Positions 8,426 to 16,626 of a stretch of DNA of 37,209 bases are shown here, piece after piece. Under the pieces are notes generated by a model, which was given only the letters and a program-made list of their open reading frames with translations, ran no database searches and was not told the DNA's origin. The stretch covers positions 20,143-57,351 of the forward strand of contig DBDH01000080.1 in assembly GCA_002293455.1 (NCBI GenBank), in the 5' to 3' direction. A program made the translations under genes and the position numbers. This stretch comes from Treponema sp. UBA937. GTDB taxonomy: Bacteria; Spirochaetota; Spirochaetia; Treponematales; Breznakiellaceae. The number at the start of each line of letters is the position of its first letter. The stretch's first letter is position 1.

Positions 8426-8920
8426 CTAAAAATCTTCCAAAGATAGATCGTTTTCCAGGTATTCTCTGATAACGTACACGATGGCTCCGGTTTTCTTCAC
8501 CATTATTTCGGCGATGCCCTTGTTCACAAGAATTTCCAAATCTTTTTTAGCGTCATCCACGGATATATTCGCTTCCAAAGCAACATCGGAAATAATCAGA
8601 ATTCCCTTATTCCGTTTTGCCAGCTTAAGGATGATTCTTTCAACGCTTTCCTTGGGAGCGGAAACGATGGTTGATACGCCGTCGCGGACGATGCGTTCTT
8701 TTGGGGGGACATTATTCTCAAAAAGGGCATTCCTGATATTGGCTTCCTTGACCTGCCTTGAAAGGGTAACCAAATCATACAAAGAACCGATTCCTAAAAG
8801 GCCGCCCGTGAACATCCAGAGCAGGCCGGTCGGAATTTTTCCAATATAAAACCGATGAAATCCCAAAGCTCCGCACCCGGAAACCACCCAGAGCAGATAA
8901 GCCAATCCGACACTATACAT
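8426..8920 (-). CDS. TM2-domain membrane protein with C-terminal winged-helix-like region
   Basis: A 164-residue protein of unknown role. Residues 1-60 match the TM2 domain: two hydrophobic helices flanking the motif GFHRFYIGK and a polar turn ending in LYDLVTL. Residues 85-164 are soluble and look like a winged helix (KESVERIILKLAKRNKGILIISDVALEANISVDDAKKDLEIL, then a wing and NKGIAEIM), so a membrane-tethered nucleic-acid-binding or protein-interaction role is possible. TM2 plus this soluble tail is seen; function is inference. It has its own promoter upstream on the minus strand and is convergent with the HicB gene. Confidence 0.8.
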   Translation of the reverse strand: MYSVGLAYLLWVVSGCGALGFHRFYIGKIPTGLLWMFTGGLLGIGSLYDLVTLSRQVKEANIRNALFENNVPPKERIVRDGVSTIVSAPKESVERIILKLAKRNKGILIISDVALEANISVDDAKKDLEILVNKGIAEIMVKKTGAIVYVIREYLENDLSLEDF

Positions 8921-8955
8921 TTCTTTTCTCCGTATATCTTTGTATCTTTTTTTTT

Positions 8956-8985
8956 ATGATATTGCAATATGACTCCAATTGTCAA
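8956..8985 (-). promoter_or_regulatory. Sigma-70-type promoter for the TM2 gene
   Basis: On the minus strand TTGACA (8985-8980) and TATCAT (8961-8956) are separated by 18 bases, a near-consensus promoter about 36 bases before the TM2 start codon. A perfect 12-base palindrome, ATATTGCAATAT (8959-8970), lies in the spacer and touches the -10, which could be a repressor site. Confidence 0.6.
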
Positions 8986-9141
8986 ATGATATTTATATTT
9001 CTGTGATTACCTGGATACTCTTTGTTGTATTCATTCTCCGCTTCTTCCTTCAGTAAGATAAAAGCACTGATGGCGGGCAGTAAAAAACGATGTTAATTAC
9101 TGCCTGCTCTTTTCATTTGCCTGCTGTTTTTTCTTGTGAGG

Positions 9142-9170
9142 AAATTGCAAAACTTCAGTTTTTGCAATTT
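9142..9170. repeat. TTGCAAAA inverted repeat (copy 2)
   Basis: Arms AAATTGCAAAAC (9142-9153) and GTTTTTGCAATTT (9158-9170) with a four-base TTCA loop; one extra T in the right arm. It shares TTGCAAAA, TTCAG and TTTTTGCAA with the copy upstream of mutS2. It lies in the roughly 400-base gene-free stretch 8921-9317, which otherwise holds only the TM2 promoter and copy 3. Confidence 0.6.
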
Positions 9171-9220
9171 TAACCTCTTAAAAACGCGTATTTCACAGCC
9201 TTTAGGCGCGAAATCGCATG

Positions 9221-9256
9221 AGCTTGTGCAAAACTAACCGAGTTTTGCAACAAGCT
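9221..9256. repeat. TTGCAAAA inverted repeat (copy 3, longer stem)
   Basis: Arms AGCTTGTGCAAAACT (9221-9235) and AGTTTTGCAACAAGCT (9241-9256) pair over 15 bases with one bulged base and an AACCG loop. It is related to copies 1 and 2 through the TGCAAAACT core. It lies 62 bases upstream of the VWA gene start. Confidence 0.6.
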
Positions 9257-9317
9257 CTTGTTTCTTTTCTCTTTTTCATTGCTAATTGCCAATTGTATTT
9301 TTACCGATACTATACGC

Positions 9318-10424
9318 ATGAATAAAAAAGGTTTTTTAACGCTCATAGCAGCTTTATTTTGTCTGGGGACAACGGTTTACGCTCAGGATTTAACGATTGC
9401 GGAATCGGATTTGCGGATTGAACAAGGTATTGATGGAGGATTCCATCTTTTTATCCGGAAAAAACCGGGAATCGGATCGGTTTTGTTGACCGAGACGACG
9501 CGGGATCCCAATCTCCAGGCTGATAATTATGCGTACCGCGCGCCGGAATGGAACGCGGTTAATGGTGATGAAATCCGCTTTCTTGACGGCGCTCCTATTC
9601 CCCAGGAAAGCCGTATATATTCACTCATCGATTCCACTCCGGAACAGCACCCGGAATTGGGCGAAGCCTTTCATATTTACATTCCTTACATGCTGGAATA
9701 CGGGTATCCCTGGACCCGGAACGGTGAGGTCTATGTTCATGATGGAACCTTTTTTAATATCCGCGCTTTTGCTCTGCCTATGGGAAATTACGATGGGGCC
9801 TTTAGAGATAACCCTTACGAGCTTAGCGTTACCCAAAAGCCGCTGGAAGGACCGCCGGAAGGCAACTTTATGCCTGATACTGTAGAAGCCTTTACGGAAC
9901 TTGCCTCCGGGAATCCGGTATATTCTACCGGAGCGGAAGATTTGGTGGATAAAATCGTGCTTATTCTCAATCAACTTGTAGGAAAAACGGTTGATATTGT
10001 GCTTTGTCTTGATACCACTGAAAGCATGGAGAATGATATCGATCCTGTCAGAAGGCGGCTTATCCCTGAAATGAGGAAGATTGTATCCGAATACGCGTCA
10101 TTCCGGATCGGGATGGTGCTTTACAAGGATTATTTTGATGATTACATTAACAGGTCTATTCCTTTTACCAGCGATTTTACGGTATTCCAGAATAATTTGA
10201 ACGCAATCCGTGTTTCAGGCGGCAGGGATATTCCCGAATCTGTATACGAAGCTTTGCATCAGGCGGCGGTTTTCTTTCCTTGGTCGGCGGAAGAAAAAAT
10301 CATCATCTTGATCGGCGACGCGCCGCCTCACGCAAGACCCCGCGGCAGAATAACCAAAGAAATGGTGGACGAAGAAGTCGCAAAACGGCAGTTGAAGGTT
10401 CTTCCCATCATTCTGCCGCAGTAG
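9318..10424 (+). CDS. Exported von Willebrand factor type A domain protein
   Basis: A 368-residue secreted or periplasmic protein of unknown partner. Residues 1-22 are a Sec signal peptide (MNKKGFLTLIAALFCLGTTVYAQ, cleavage after VYA). Residues about 25-215 form an unrecognised N-terminal domain. Residues about 224-368 are a VWA domain: VDIVLCLDTTESM contains a DxTxS metal-site motif, and the later strand IIILIGDAPPH carries the third metal-site Asp. A metal-dependent adhesion or protein-binding role is likely for the fold. The start was chosen for the signal peptide; no clear ribosome-binding site precedes it. Confidence 0.85.
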   Translation: MNKKGFLTLIAALFCLGTTVYAQDLTIAESDLRIEQGIDGGFHLFIRKKPGIGSVLLTETTRDPNLQADNYAYRAPEWNAVNGDEIRFLDGAPIPQESRIYSLIDSTPEQHPELGEAFHIYIPYMLEYGYPWTRNGEVYVHDGTFFNIRAFALPMGNYDGAFRDNPYELSVTQKPLEGPPEGNFMPDTVEAFTELASGNPVYSTGAEDLVDKIVLILNQLVGKTVDIVLCLDTTESMENDIDPVRRRLIPEMRKIVSEYASFRIGMVLYKDYFDDYINRSIPFTSDFTVFQNNLNAIRVSGGRDIPESVYEALHQAAVFFPWSAEEKIIILIGDAPPHARPRGRITKEMVDEEVAKRQLKVLPIILPQ

Positions 10425-10457
10425 AGAATAAGACTAAAGATTTCGGTTAGTTTTTTA

Positions 10458-10880
10458 TCATTCCGCGGCATCAACGGAAGCCGGTTCGCTTTGAATGTTT
10501 CCGTCGGCCGTCATCTTTTCCATAACCTTTTCCGCCAGAATCCTAAAATGCTGGGGCAGAAAAACGGCGTCGGGACCTTCATAGCGGGCTAAAAGCTGCT
10601 CAAACCCGGTTTGGGCTTCCGTAAAATTCTTTTGCTTGTAGTTGAGAAAAGCGATTTCATATTCCGCGGTACACACAAGATCGATGTTGGTTGAATGCCT
10701 TTCAAGAAGAATTTCATAGTATTGTTTCGCGTCATCAAACCTGTTCCGGTCAGAAGCTTCCTGGGCGCGTTGAATGATTTCGGAAGGACTCATGTCATCA
10801 GGAACAACAATCGGACCGGAAGCGCAGGCCGCGATAAAAAATACCGGGATCAATAAGCAAATTAAAAAGAATCGTTTCAT
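10458..10880 (-). CDS. TPR-containing lipoprotein
   Basis: A 140-residue predicted lipoprotein. The N-terminus has Lys-Arg, a hydrophobic stretch and a lipobox (FFIAACASG), so lipidation at Cys near residue 19 is expected. Residues about 30-125 read as tetratricopeptide-like helical pairs (SPSEIIQRAQEASDRNRFDDAKQYYEILL, then EIAFLNYKQKNFTEAQTGFEQLL), a protein-protein interaction scaffold. The last 15 residues are low-complexity. The start at 10880 was selected because the signal peptide begins there. No Shine-Dalgarno is visible before this ATG; a TATAGAAT-like sequence lies only 5-7 bases upstream. Confidence 0.82.
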   Translation of the reverse strand: MKRFFLICLLIPVFFIAACASGPIVVPDDMSPSEIIQRAQEASDRNRFDDAKQYYEILLERHSTNIDLVCTAEYEIAFLNYKQKNFTEAQTGFEQLLARYEGPDAVFLPQHFRILAEKVMEKMTADGNIQSEPASVDAAE

Positions 10881-10936
10881 AGAGAATTCTATATCACGAT
10901 ATGCCGTCAAAAACAAGCCCCGGAATCAAGTAACAG

Positions 10937-11020
10937 TTAACAAATAGCAGTGAGCAGTGAATAATGAGCAGCTGCAATGAACAATGTTTTTTCTTTGTTA
11001 ATTTTCCTGCTCACTGTTAA
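10937..11020. repeat. CAGTGAGCAG/CTGCTCACTG inverted repeat
   Basis: CAGTGAGCAG (10948-10957) pairs perfectly with CTGCTCACTG (11007-11016); the flanking TTAA on both sides (10937-10940 and 11017-11020) extends the stem across a seven-base left bulge. The 49-base middle contains further TGAGCAG-like words. Similar TGAGCAGT words follow argD at 16271-16280, so this may be a dispersed intergenic repeat. It lies between the TPR lipoprotein and the Cys-cluster gene. Confidence 0.45.
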
Positions 11021-11024
11021 TCGA

Positions 11025-11387
11025 CTAAAAGTCCGTTTCTTCAGTGATGATGTATAGTTCATCTTTATTCGGCAAATCTTTCTTTAATTCCCGAAGAAAG
11101 GTCCTTGAATCGCCCATTTCATCGTAGGAGTCGCAGGCATCCTGATAGCGGCGGCCGATGGTACAATATTTGTATATCTTTTCTTCGCCAAGCTTTTTCT
11201 TCCATTTTCCGGCTGCACAGCGGATGCGCAGAACGTAGCGGGTTTTTCCTTCCTGGATTTCAGGGATGAGTTTGCAGTTAATGCAGTTTGCGCAATAAAT
11301 CTTATTCGCTGAAAAATCTTGTTCATCATCCATCTGAAAAACACTTTCGATTTGGTTCTCAACATCCCGTATTCTTGCCTGAACCAT
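11025..11387 (-). CDS. Conserved-looking hypothetical protein with Cys cluster
   Basis: A 120-residue soluble protein that I do not recognise. It has CANCINC near residue 32 (three Cys), then two more Cys in RIRCAAGKW and YKYCTIG and one near DACDSY. The CxxCxxC plus spaced Cys pattern suggests metal or iron-sulphur binding, unproven. The N-terminal 25 residues are a charged helix. A strong ribosome-binding site GAGAGGTG lies immediately before the start on the minus strand. It has no obvious operon partner. Confidence 0.7.
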   Translation of the reverse strand: MVQARIRDVENQIESVFQMDDEQDFSANKIYCANCINCKLIPEIQEGKTRYVLRIRCAAGKWKKKLGEEKIYKYCTIGRRYQDACDSYDEMGDSRTFLRELKKDLPNKDELYIITEETDF

Positions 11388-11841
11388 AATTCACCTCTCG
11401 TTCGCAAAGGAAAATCCTTTCCGTTAATCAATATCCCCGCAGCCCTAACTGTTAAGACATTTTCGCTGTATGGGAAATTGTTACATAGGCGGAATTTAGA
11501 CTCCGCCTTTCAATGAACCCATATGCATAAATATTCCATTTATCGTTTATTTGGTCAAGCGTTTTTATGACGTTTTTTGCGGTTTTTTGCATATTTTTAC
11601 AAAAAAATCATCAAAAATGTATAAAAGATGGATATTTTATCATTTGTCTGCTTGACAGAAATAAATATTTATGCAATTTTATTAATATGAAAAACACAAG
11701 AGTTCTTCTTGACACATCTTTTTCTTTTCTCGCGGTACTGCCGCTCCGTCGCAGCCGTTAATTTTTCTTCGCTTTTGTATTAGGAATATCTGTGCTAAGC
11801 TGTGTATGCTTGGCTTTATCTGTTTGGTTTTTGGAGTAGTT
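11388..11841. promoter_or_regulatory. Long AT-rich leader upstream of the arginine operon with paired TGCATAAATATT motifs
   Basis: About 450 bases without a convincing gene. The 12-mer TGCATAAATATT occurs at 11524-11535 and again, inverted, at 11664-11675. With its next two bases the first copy matches the bacterial ARG-box pattern TGAATWWWWATTCA at 12 of 14 positions, with two symmetrical mismatches. TTGACA sequences at 11652-11657 and 11709-11714 are possible -35 elements, but neither has a convincing -10. An ArgR-type control region is a reasonable inference; the start site is not resolved. Confidence 0.35.
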
Positions 11842-12948
11842 ATGATTGTTGGAATTATCGGCGCAACTGGTTACGGCGGAATCGAGTTGATACATTTTCT
11901 GTCCGGACATCCCAAGGTTTCGGAAATAGTTTTTTCGTCAACATCTTTTGAAGGACAGAAGATCGAGGCGATATATCCCCATCTTTTTGGACGGATTTCC
12001 GCGGTACTGTTAAAGGCCGAAGATGTGATTAACAAAGCTGATGTGGTTTTTTCGGCGCTCCCGCATGGAGCGGGCGAACCCTTTGCAAAATTGTGCATGG
12101 AACAAGGAAAAACCTTTATCGATCTTTCGGCGGATTTCCGTTTTGATGATGATAATGATACATTTGCCGCGTGGTACGGAAAAGGCTTTGTGTATCCTGA
12201 ACTCCGGAAGTATTCCGTATATGGACTTCCGGAAATGAACCGGGAAAAAATAAAAGCGCAGGCCGCGAAGGGCCCCGTGATTTTAGCCAATCCCGGCTGT
12301 TATCCGACAAGCGCGGCTTTGGGGCTTTTTCCCGCTTTACGGAAATCTTTGTTAAAAGAAGGAGCCGTGGTCATTGTTGATTCCGCTTCGGGCGTTACGG
12401 GCGCCGGCCGGGAACCCACAAGGACAACCCATTTTCCCGAATGCGCCGACAACATGTCTCCCTATAAAGTGGGAAACCATCGGCACACTCCCGAGATCAG
12501 CCGGAACGCGGAAGCTATGGCGGGAAAACCTGTTCCGGTAATTTTTACGCCTCACCTGGCTCCGATGAACCGCGGAATCCTCAGCACGATCTATATTCCC
12601 CTCTGCGGCGAATGGAAGCTTCCTCCGGCTTCGGGATGCGTGCGGCCTCCGTCAGAAGAAAGTGATGATCTCGCGAAAAAGATTCATCAGCTTTACGAGG
12701 ATTTTTATAAAGATGAGCTTTTTGTCCGGGTTCTGCCTTTTGGAAATACTGCGGTAACGCGGAATGTCCGCGGATCGAATTACTGCGACATATCAATTCA
12801 TCTTGATCATACGGGAACGACGCTCATTGTAATAAGCGCCATTGATAACATGGTAAAAGGCGCGGCGGGACAGGCTGTTCAAAATATGAATATTATCATG
12901 GGCTATGAAGAAGGCTTGGGGCTTGAAATCCTGCCTTCTCTTTTTTAA
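11842..12948 (+). CDS. argC: N-acetyl-gamma-glutamyl-phosphate reductase
   Basis: Third step of arginine biosynthesis: NADPH-dependent reduction of N-acetylglutamyl phosphate to the semialdehyde. The 368 residues include the Rossmann start MIVGIIGATGYGGIELI, the catalytic Cys in LANPGCYPT near residue 152, and the GNHRHTPEI active-site segment near 210. The ATG at 11842 is chosen because it begins the dinucleotide-binding strand and has GGAG at 11833-11836; an upstream in-frame ATG at 11806 would add 12 hydrophobic residues. First gene of argC-argJ-argB-argD, with a long leader before it. Confidence 0.96.
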   Translation: MIVGIIGATGYGGIELIHFLSGHPKVSEIVFSSTSFEGQKIEAIYPHLFGRISAVLLKAEDVINKADVVFSALPHGAGEPFAKLCMEQGKTFIDLSADFRFDDDNDTFAAWYGKGFVYPELRKYSVYGLPEMNREKIKAQAAKGPVILANPGCYPTSAALGLFPALRKSLLKEGAVVIVDSASGVTGAGREPTRTTHFPECADNMSPYKVGNHRHTPEISRNAEAMAGKPVPVIFTPHLAPMNRGILSTIYIPLCGEWKLPPASGCVRPPSEESDDLAKKIHQLYEDFYKDELFVRVLPFGNTAVTRNVRGSNYCDISIHLDHTGTTLIVISAIDNMVKGAAGQAVQNMNIIMGYEEGLGLEILPSLF

Positions 12949-12961
12949 GGGGGGATGTAAC

Positions 12962-14191
12962 ATGATAAAAGAAATAAGCGGAGGAGTGTGCGCTCCCCAA
13001 GGATTTAGGGCCGGAGGAATCTGGTGCGGGATTAAGGCGTCAGGCACAAAACGCGATTTAGCCTTGATTTATTCGGAAAAACTTTGCACTGCCGCGGCGA
13101 TGTATACAAGCAACCGGGTGAAAGCCGCGAGCATCCTTGTGAGCCAGATCAATTTGGCGAAAGGCCGATGCCACGGAATCATCGCTAATTCCGGGAACGC
13201 CAACGCGTGTACCGGAAGCGCGGGATTGAATCACGCCAAGGCGATGGCGTCTTTTGCGGCGGAACAGTTTGCCATGCAGCCGGAACATTTCGCCGTCGCT
13301 TCTACCGGAGTCATCGGCGTTCCTATGCCCATCGAAAGAATTGAAGCCGCCGCGGAAAGCCTCGCCAATTCCCTCCGGGGAGACGCGGCGGGACACGACG
13401 CGGCTCTTGAAGCCATCATGACCACCGACACAAGAAAAAAGGACGGAGCCCTTGAGATTGAGCTGGGCGGGAAACCCGTCCGGATTGGGGCTATGGTAAA
13501 AGGCGCCGGAATGATCCATCCCAGCATGGCTACCATGCTCTGCTTTGTCACCACCGATGCCGCCGTCAGTAAAGAACTTTTGGACAAGGCGCTTCGGAAC
13601 GCTGCGGCACGTTCCTTTAACCGGGTCAGCGTTGATGGAGATACTTCCACAAACGACATGATACTTGTGATGGCAAACGGACAAGCGGGAAATCAATCTA
13701 TTGAAAGCGAGAATGATGATTACAAGATTTTTGCCGAAGCGCTGGAACATCTCTGCATCAAGTTAGCTAAGATGATGGCAAAAGACGGCGAAGGAGCAAC
13801 CAAGCTCTTGACCGTTTCGGTGAAAGGCGCCGCAGACGAAACTGATGCCGAAACCTTGGCAAAATCCGTAGCGTCATCGAGTTTGGTGAAATGCGCTATA
13901 TTCGGAGCGGACGCCAACTGGGGACGTGTTCTATGCGCCATGGGATATGCCGGCATCGACTTTGACCCCGAATCTGTGGACGTTTCATTTAAAAGTAATG
14001 CGGGAGAAATCTCCGTGTGCAAGGCCGGAGCGTCTCATCCCTTCTCCGAAGAGGACGCAAAAAAGATTTTATCCGAAGATGAAGTTGAGATTTCGATTAA
14101 CCTTGCCGGCAAAGGGCAGGGAAGCTGCGAAGTTTGGGGCTGTGACCTCACTTACGACTATGTGAAAATCAACGGCGATTACCGGTCATAA
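12962..14191 (+). CDS. argJ: Glutamate N-acetyltransferase / amino-acid acetyltransferase
   Basis: Recycles the acetyl group from N-acetylornithine to glutamate, so the cell runs the cyclic arginine pathway; many members also use acetyl-CoA. The 409-residue precursor is self-cleaved at the Ala-Thr bond in MVKGAGMIHPSMATMLC; the nucleophile Thr is residue 191. Other family segments are ANSGNANACTG near residue 78 and ANWGRVLCA near 318. Start at 12962 follows the strong ribosome-binding site AAGGGGGG at 12947-12954, which overlaps the argC stop region. Confidence 0.96.
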   Translation: MIKEISGGVCAPQGFRAGGIWCGIKASGTKRDLALIYSEKLCTAAAMYTSNRVKAASILVSQINLAKGRCHGIIANSGNANACTGSAGLNHAKAMASFAAEQFAMQPEHFAVASTGVIGVPMPIERIEAAAESLANSLRGDAAGHDAALEAIMTTDTRKKDGALEIELGGKPVRIGAMVKGAGMIHPSMATMLCFVTTDAAVSKELLDKALRNAAARSFNRVSVDGDTSTNDMILVMANGQAGNQSIESENDDYKIFAEALEHLCIKLAKMMAKDGEGATKLLTVSVKGAADETDAETLAKSVASSSLVKCAIFGADANWGRVLCAMGYAGIDFDPESVDVSFKSNAGEISVCKAGASHPFSEEDAKKILSEDEVEISINLAGKGQGSCEVWGCDLTYDYVKINGDYRS

Positions 14192-14220
14192 AAAAGAACA
14201 AGGAGAAAAGAACAAAGCGT

Positions 14221-15093
14221 ATGAACATCGAAAGTTTAAAAGCGTCAATATCCGCGGATAATGCTTATGCGGGAAAAACCGTTGTCGTGAAATACGGCGG
14301 CAATGCTATGATCAACAGGGAACTCAAGACCGCTGTTATTGAGGACATTGTTCTGATGGCTTCCGCGGGAATTAAAACCGTGCTGGTTCACGGCGGCGGT
14401 CCTGAAATTGAATCAATGCTGAAAGCGGTAGGAAAGGAAAGCCGTTTTGTTCACGGGCTCCGTTACACCGATGAAGAAACTATGGAAATCGTTCAGATGG
14501 TTCTGTGCGGCAAAGTCAACAAAGATTTAGCGGCTCTTATTCATGAGGCAGGGGGAAAGGGCGGCATAAAAGCCGTGGGACTTTCCGGCATTGACGGCGG
14601 ACTGCTCAAAGCAAAGCAGCTTAAAACCGGCGGCGAAGATTTAGGTTTTGTGGGAGAAATCACAGAGGTTGATTCTGTTGTAATTGATGACATGCTGCAA
14701 GCCGGATACCTTCCCGTAATTTCCACCGTTGCGCTTGGGATTGATGAAGTTTCCGGTCATGCCATGAACATCAATGCCGATACCGCCGCCGCCAAAATTG
14801 CCGCCGCCTTGGGAGCCGAAAAACTTATCCTTATGACCGATGTTCCAGGCATCATGCGTGATGTCAGTAACGCGGATTCCTTGATCGCCGAACTGGAGGA
14901 ATCAGAGTTGGAAGGACTCATCAGCGAAGGTGTTGTTTCCAAGGGGATGATTCCCAAGGTGAAGTGTTTAAGTGATGCGCTTAAGGGCGGCGTTAAGAAT
15001 GCCTGTATTATCGACGGACGTATGCCCCATTCAATATTGCTCGATCTTTTTTCCGATGAAAAAATCGGGACTACAATTATAAAAGGAAAATAA
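14221..15093 (+). CDS. argB: Acetylglutamate kinase
   Basis: Phosphorylates N-acetylglutamate. The 290 residues show the amino-acid-kinase motifs VVKYGGNAM (about residue 21), VLVHGGGPEI (about 56), NINADTAAAKIAAALGA (about 182) and VVSKGMIPKVKCL near 240, all intact. The N-terminal helix before the first strand (about 20 residues) is the feature that in other species supports hexamer formation and arginine feedback inhibition, so feedback control is plausible. A GGAG lies 15 bases before the ATG, longer than usual spacing. The gene ends one base before argD. Confidence 0.96.
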   Translation: MNIESLKASISADNAYAGKTVVVKYGGNAMINRELKTAVIEDIVLMASAGIKTVLVHGGGPEIESMLKAVGKESRFVHGLRYTDEETMEIVQMVLCGKVNKDLAALIHEAGGKGGIKAVGLSGIDGGLLKAKQLKTGGEDLGFVGEITEVDSVVIDDMLQAGYLPVISTVALGIDEVSGHAMNINADTAAAKIAAALGAEKLILMTDVPGIMRDVSNADSLIAELEESELEGLISEGVVSKGMIPKVKCLSDALKGGVKNACIIDGRMPHSILLDLFSDEKIGTTIIKGK

Positions 15094-15094
15094 T

Positions 15095-16261
15095 ATGCAA
15101 GATGTTTTTATGAATACCTATCACCGGCTGCCGGTGACTTTCAGTAAAGGACAGGGAGTCTGTCTTGAAGATGTGAACGGAAAAAAGTATCTGGATTTTA
15201 CGTCCGGGATTGCGGTCAACTGTCTTGGGCATAATCATCCGGCATTGGTTAAGGCGGTGTCGGAACAGGCCGCAAGATTGATACACACATCGAACTATTT
15301 TCAAAGTGATGTGACAATCCGTTTTGCGGAAGCTCTTATCAAAATGTGCGCCGGCGCGGGGCTCAAAAAAGTGTTCCTCGCGAATTCCGGCGCGGAGGCT
15401 AACGAAGGGGCCTGTAAAATCGCGAGGAAATATTCACTTGTGAAGTACGGCCCCGGCAGGCATACCATCGTTACGCTCAAGGGAAGTTTTCACGGCAGAA
15501 CCATCACTACCTTGGCAGCTACAGGTCAGGATAAGTTCCACGAAACATTCGGCCCCTTTACGGAAGGCTTTGCCTACATTCCTGCCGGCGGCATCGATGC
15601 GCTCGATCAGGCTCTTGACAGCAAAAAAGTCTGCGCCCTCATGATGGAACCCGTTCAGGGGGAAAGCGGCATCAGACCCCAATCAAAGGAATTTATGCAG
15701 GCGGCCGCAAAGCTCTGCGCCGAAAGAGATATTCTCTTAATTATGGATGAGATTCAGTCCGGCGTAGGCAGAACTGGTACCTTTCTCGCCTGTGAACAAT
15801 ACGGCGCGCAGCCTGATATTGTGACCATCGCCAAGGGGCTTGCGGGCGGCATTCCTGTCGGGGCGGTGCTGGGCGGCGAAAAGACAAAAGATGTTTTTGC
15901 CGTCGGAGACCACGGTTCAACCTTTGGAGGAAATGCCGTTGCCGCCGCCGCGGGACTTGCGGTTCTTGCGGTTTTGGAGACTCCCGGTTTTATGAAGGAA
16001 GTAAAAGAAAAAGGCGAATACATAATGGAGACAATCCGCTCCTGGAATCATCCTTCCGTTAAGGAAGTCCGCGGCATGGGGATGATGATAGGCGTTGACA
16101 TTGACGGCGAAGCCTGGCCCGTGCTGGAAAGCGTTCTTTCCAAAGGCCTGCTTCTGCTTTCGGCCGGACCCAAAACGCTCAGACTCCTTCCTCCCTATAT
16201 CATCACAAAAGAAGAAATTAATGAAGGATTGAAAATCCTGAAATCGGTTTTGAATCAATGA
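15095..16261 (+). CDS. argD: Acetylornithine aminotransferase
   Basis: PLP-dependent class III aminotransferase converting N-acetylglutamate semialdehyde to N-acetylornithine; such enzymes often also serve lysine synthesis. The 388 residues include SGIAVNCLGHNHP near the N-terminus, ANSGAEANEGACKIARK (about 96), FHGRTITTLAATG (about 133), MDEIQSGVGRTG (about 218) and IAKGLAGGIPVGA with PLP-binding Lys247. Ribosome-binding site AAGGAAA is at 15084-15090. Its last 267 coding bases are duplicated almost exactly at 18864-19130, and a diverged copy of the last 60 lies at 22630-22695. An accessory island begins directly after its stop. Confidence 0.97.
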   Translation: MQDVFMNTYHRLPVTFSKGQGVCLEDVNGKKYLDFTSGIAVNCLGHNHPALVKAVSEQAARLIHTSNYFQSDVTIRFAEALIKMCAGAGLKKVFLANSGAEANEGACKIARKYSLVKYGPGRHTIVTLKGSFHGRTITTLAATGQDKFHETFGPFTEGFAYIPAGGIDALDQALDSKKVCALMMEPVQGESGIRPQSKEFMQAAAKLCAERDILLIMDEIQSGVGRTGTFLACEQYGAQPDIVTIAKGLAGGIPVGAVLGGEKTKDVFAVGDHGSTFGGNAVAAAAGLAVLAVLETPGFMKEVKEKGEYIMETIRSWNHPSVKEVRGMGMMIGVDIDGEAWPVLESVLSKGLLLLSAGPKTLRLLPPYIITKEEINEGLKILKSVLNQ

Positions 16262-16345
16262 GTAATTACCAATGAGCAGTTAGTAGTGAAAAATATTGCT
16301 TTTTTGCGCACATTGTGATACATTTTACTGTAGGAGAGAAAAGAT

Positions 16346-16615
16346 ATGTCAACTACAAATATTAATATAAGAATCGACAGTGAGATAAAAAGCTCTGCGC
16401 AGAAAATCTTTTCGGATTTGGGATTGGATATGACAACGGCGGTCAATTTATTTCTGCGTCAAACAGTGCGGATGAATGATATCCCTTTTGTTCTCACCAC
16501 AAAACCGAATCAGCCAAACTCTGTAAACAATCTTCCCTTTGGACGCGGGTGTATGAAAGGCAAAATGCAAATGACAGATGACTTCGATGAGCCGCTTGAC
16601 GACTTCAAGGAATAG
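16346..16615 (+). CDS. RelB/DinJ-type antitoxin
   Basis: An 89-residue antitoxin: the N-terminal ribbon-helix-helix NINIRIDSEIKSSAQKIFSDLGLDMTTAVNLFLRQ is the RelB/DinJ signature, followed by an acidic tail (about 55-89) that would bind a toxin. Ribosome-binding site TAGGAGAG precedes the start. RelB/DinJ usually pairs with a RelE/YafQ toxin; here the gene 11 bases downstream encodes a different small protein that itself has a second antitoxin-like partner, so the cognate toxin may have been lost or replaced. Confidence 0.85.
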   Translation: MSTTNINIRIDSEIKSSAQKIFSDLGLDMTTAVNLFLRQTVRMNDIPFVLTTKPNQPNSVNNLPFGRGCMKGKMQMTDDFDEPLDDFKE

Positions 16616-16626
16616 GAGGTTATCAA

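Noticed and set aside
8373..8429. Short open frame starting MSLMKTFNSS between HicB and TM2 genes
   Set aside because: Only 18 codons, no ribosome-binding site, and no partner pattern; it does not resemble HicA.
9286..9320. Leaderless promoter for the VWA gene (TTGCCA-16-TACTAT)
   Set aside because: The -10 match is poor and ends only four bases before the ATG, so the start would fall inside the codon; not convincing.
10425..10457. Intrinsic terminator after the VWA gene
   Set aside because: A five-base ACTAA/TTAGT stem before TTTTTT is too weak and AT-only to call.
11567..11761. 64-codon open frame in the arg leader
   Set aside because: AT-rich, no ribosome-binding site, no recognisable protein pattern; the region looks regulatory.
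13058..13750. 230-codon minus-strand open frame inside argJ
   Set aside because: Antisense shadow of argJ, whose motifs are complete on the plus strand.
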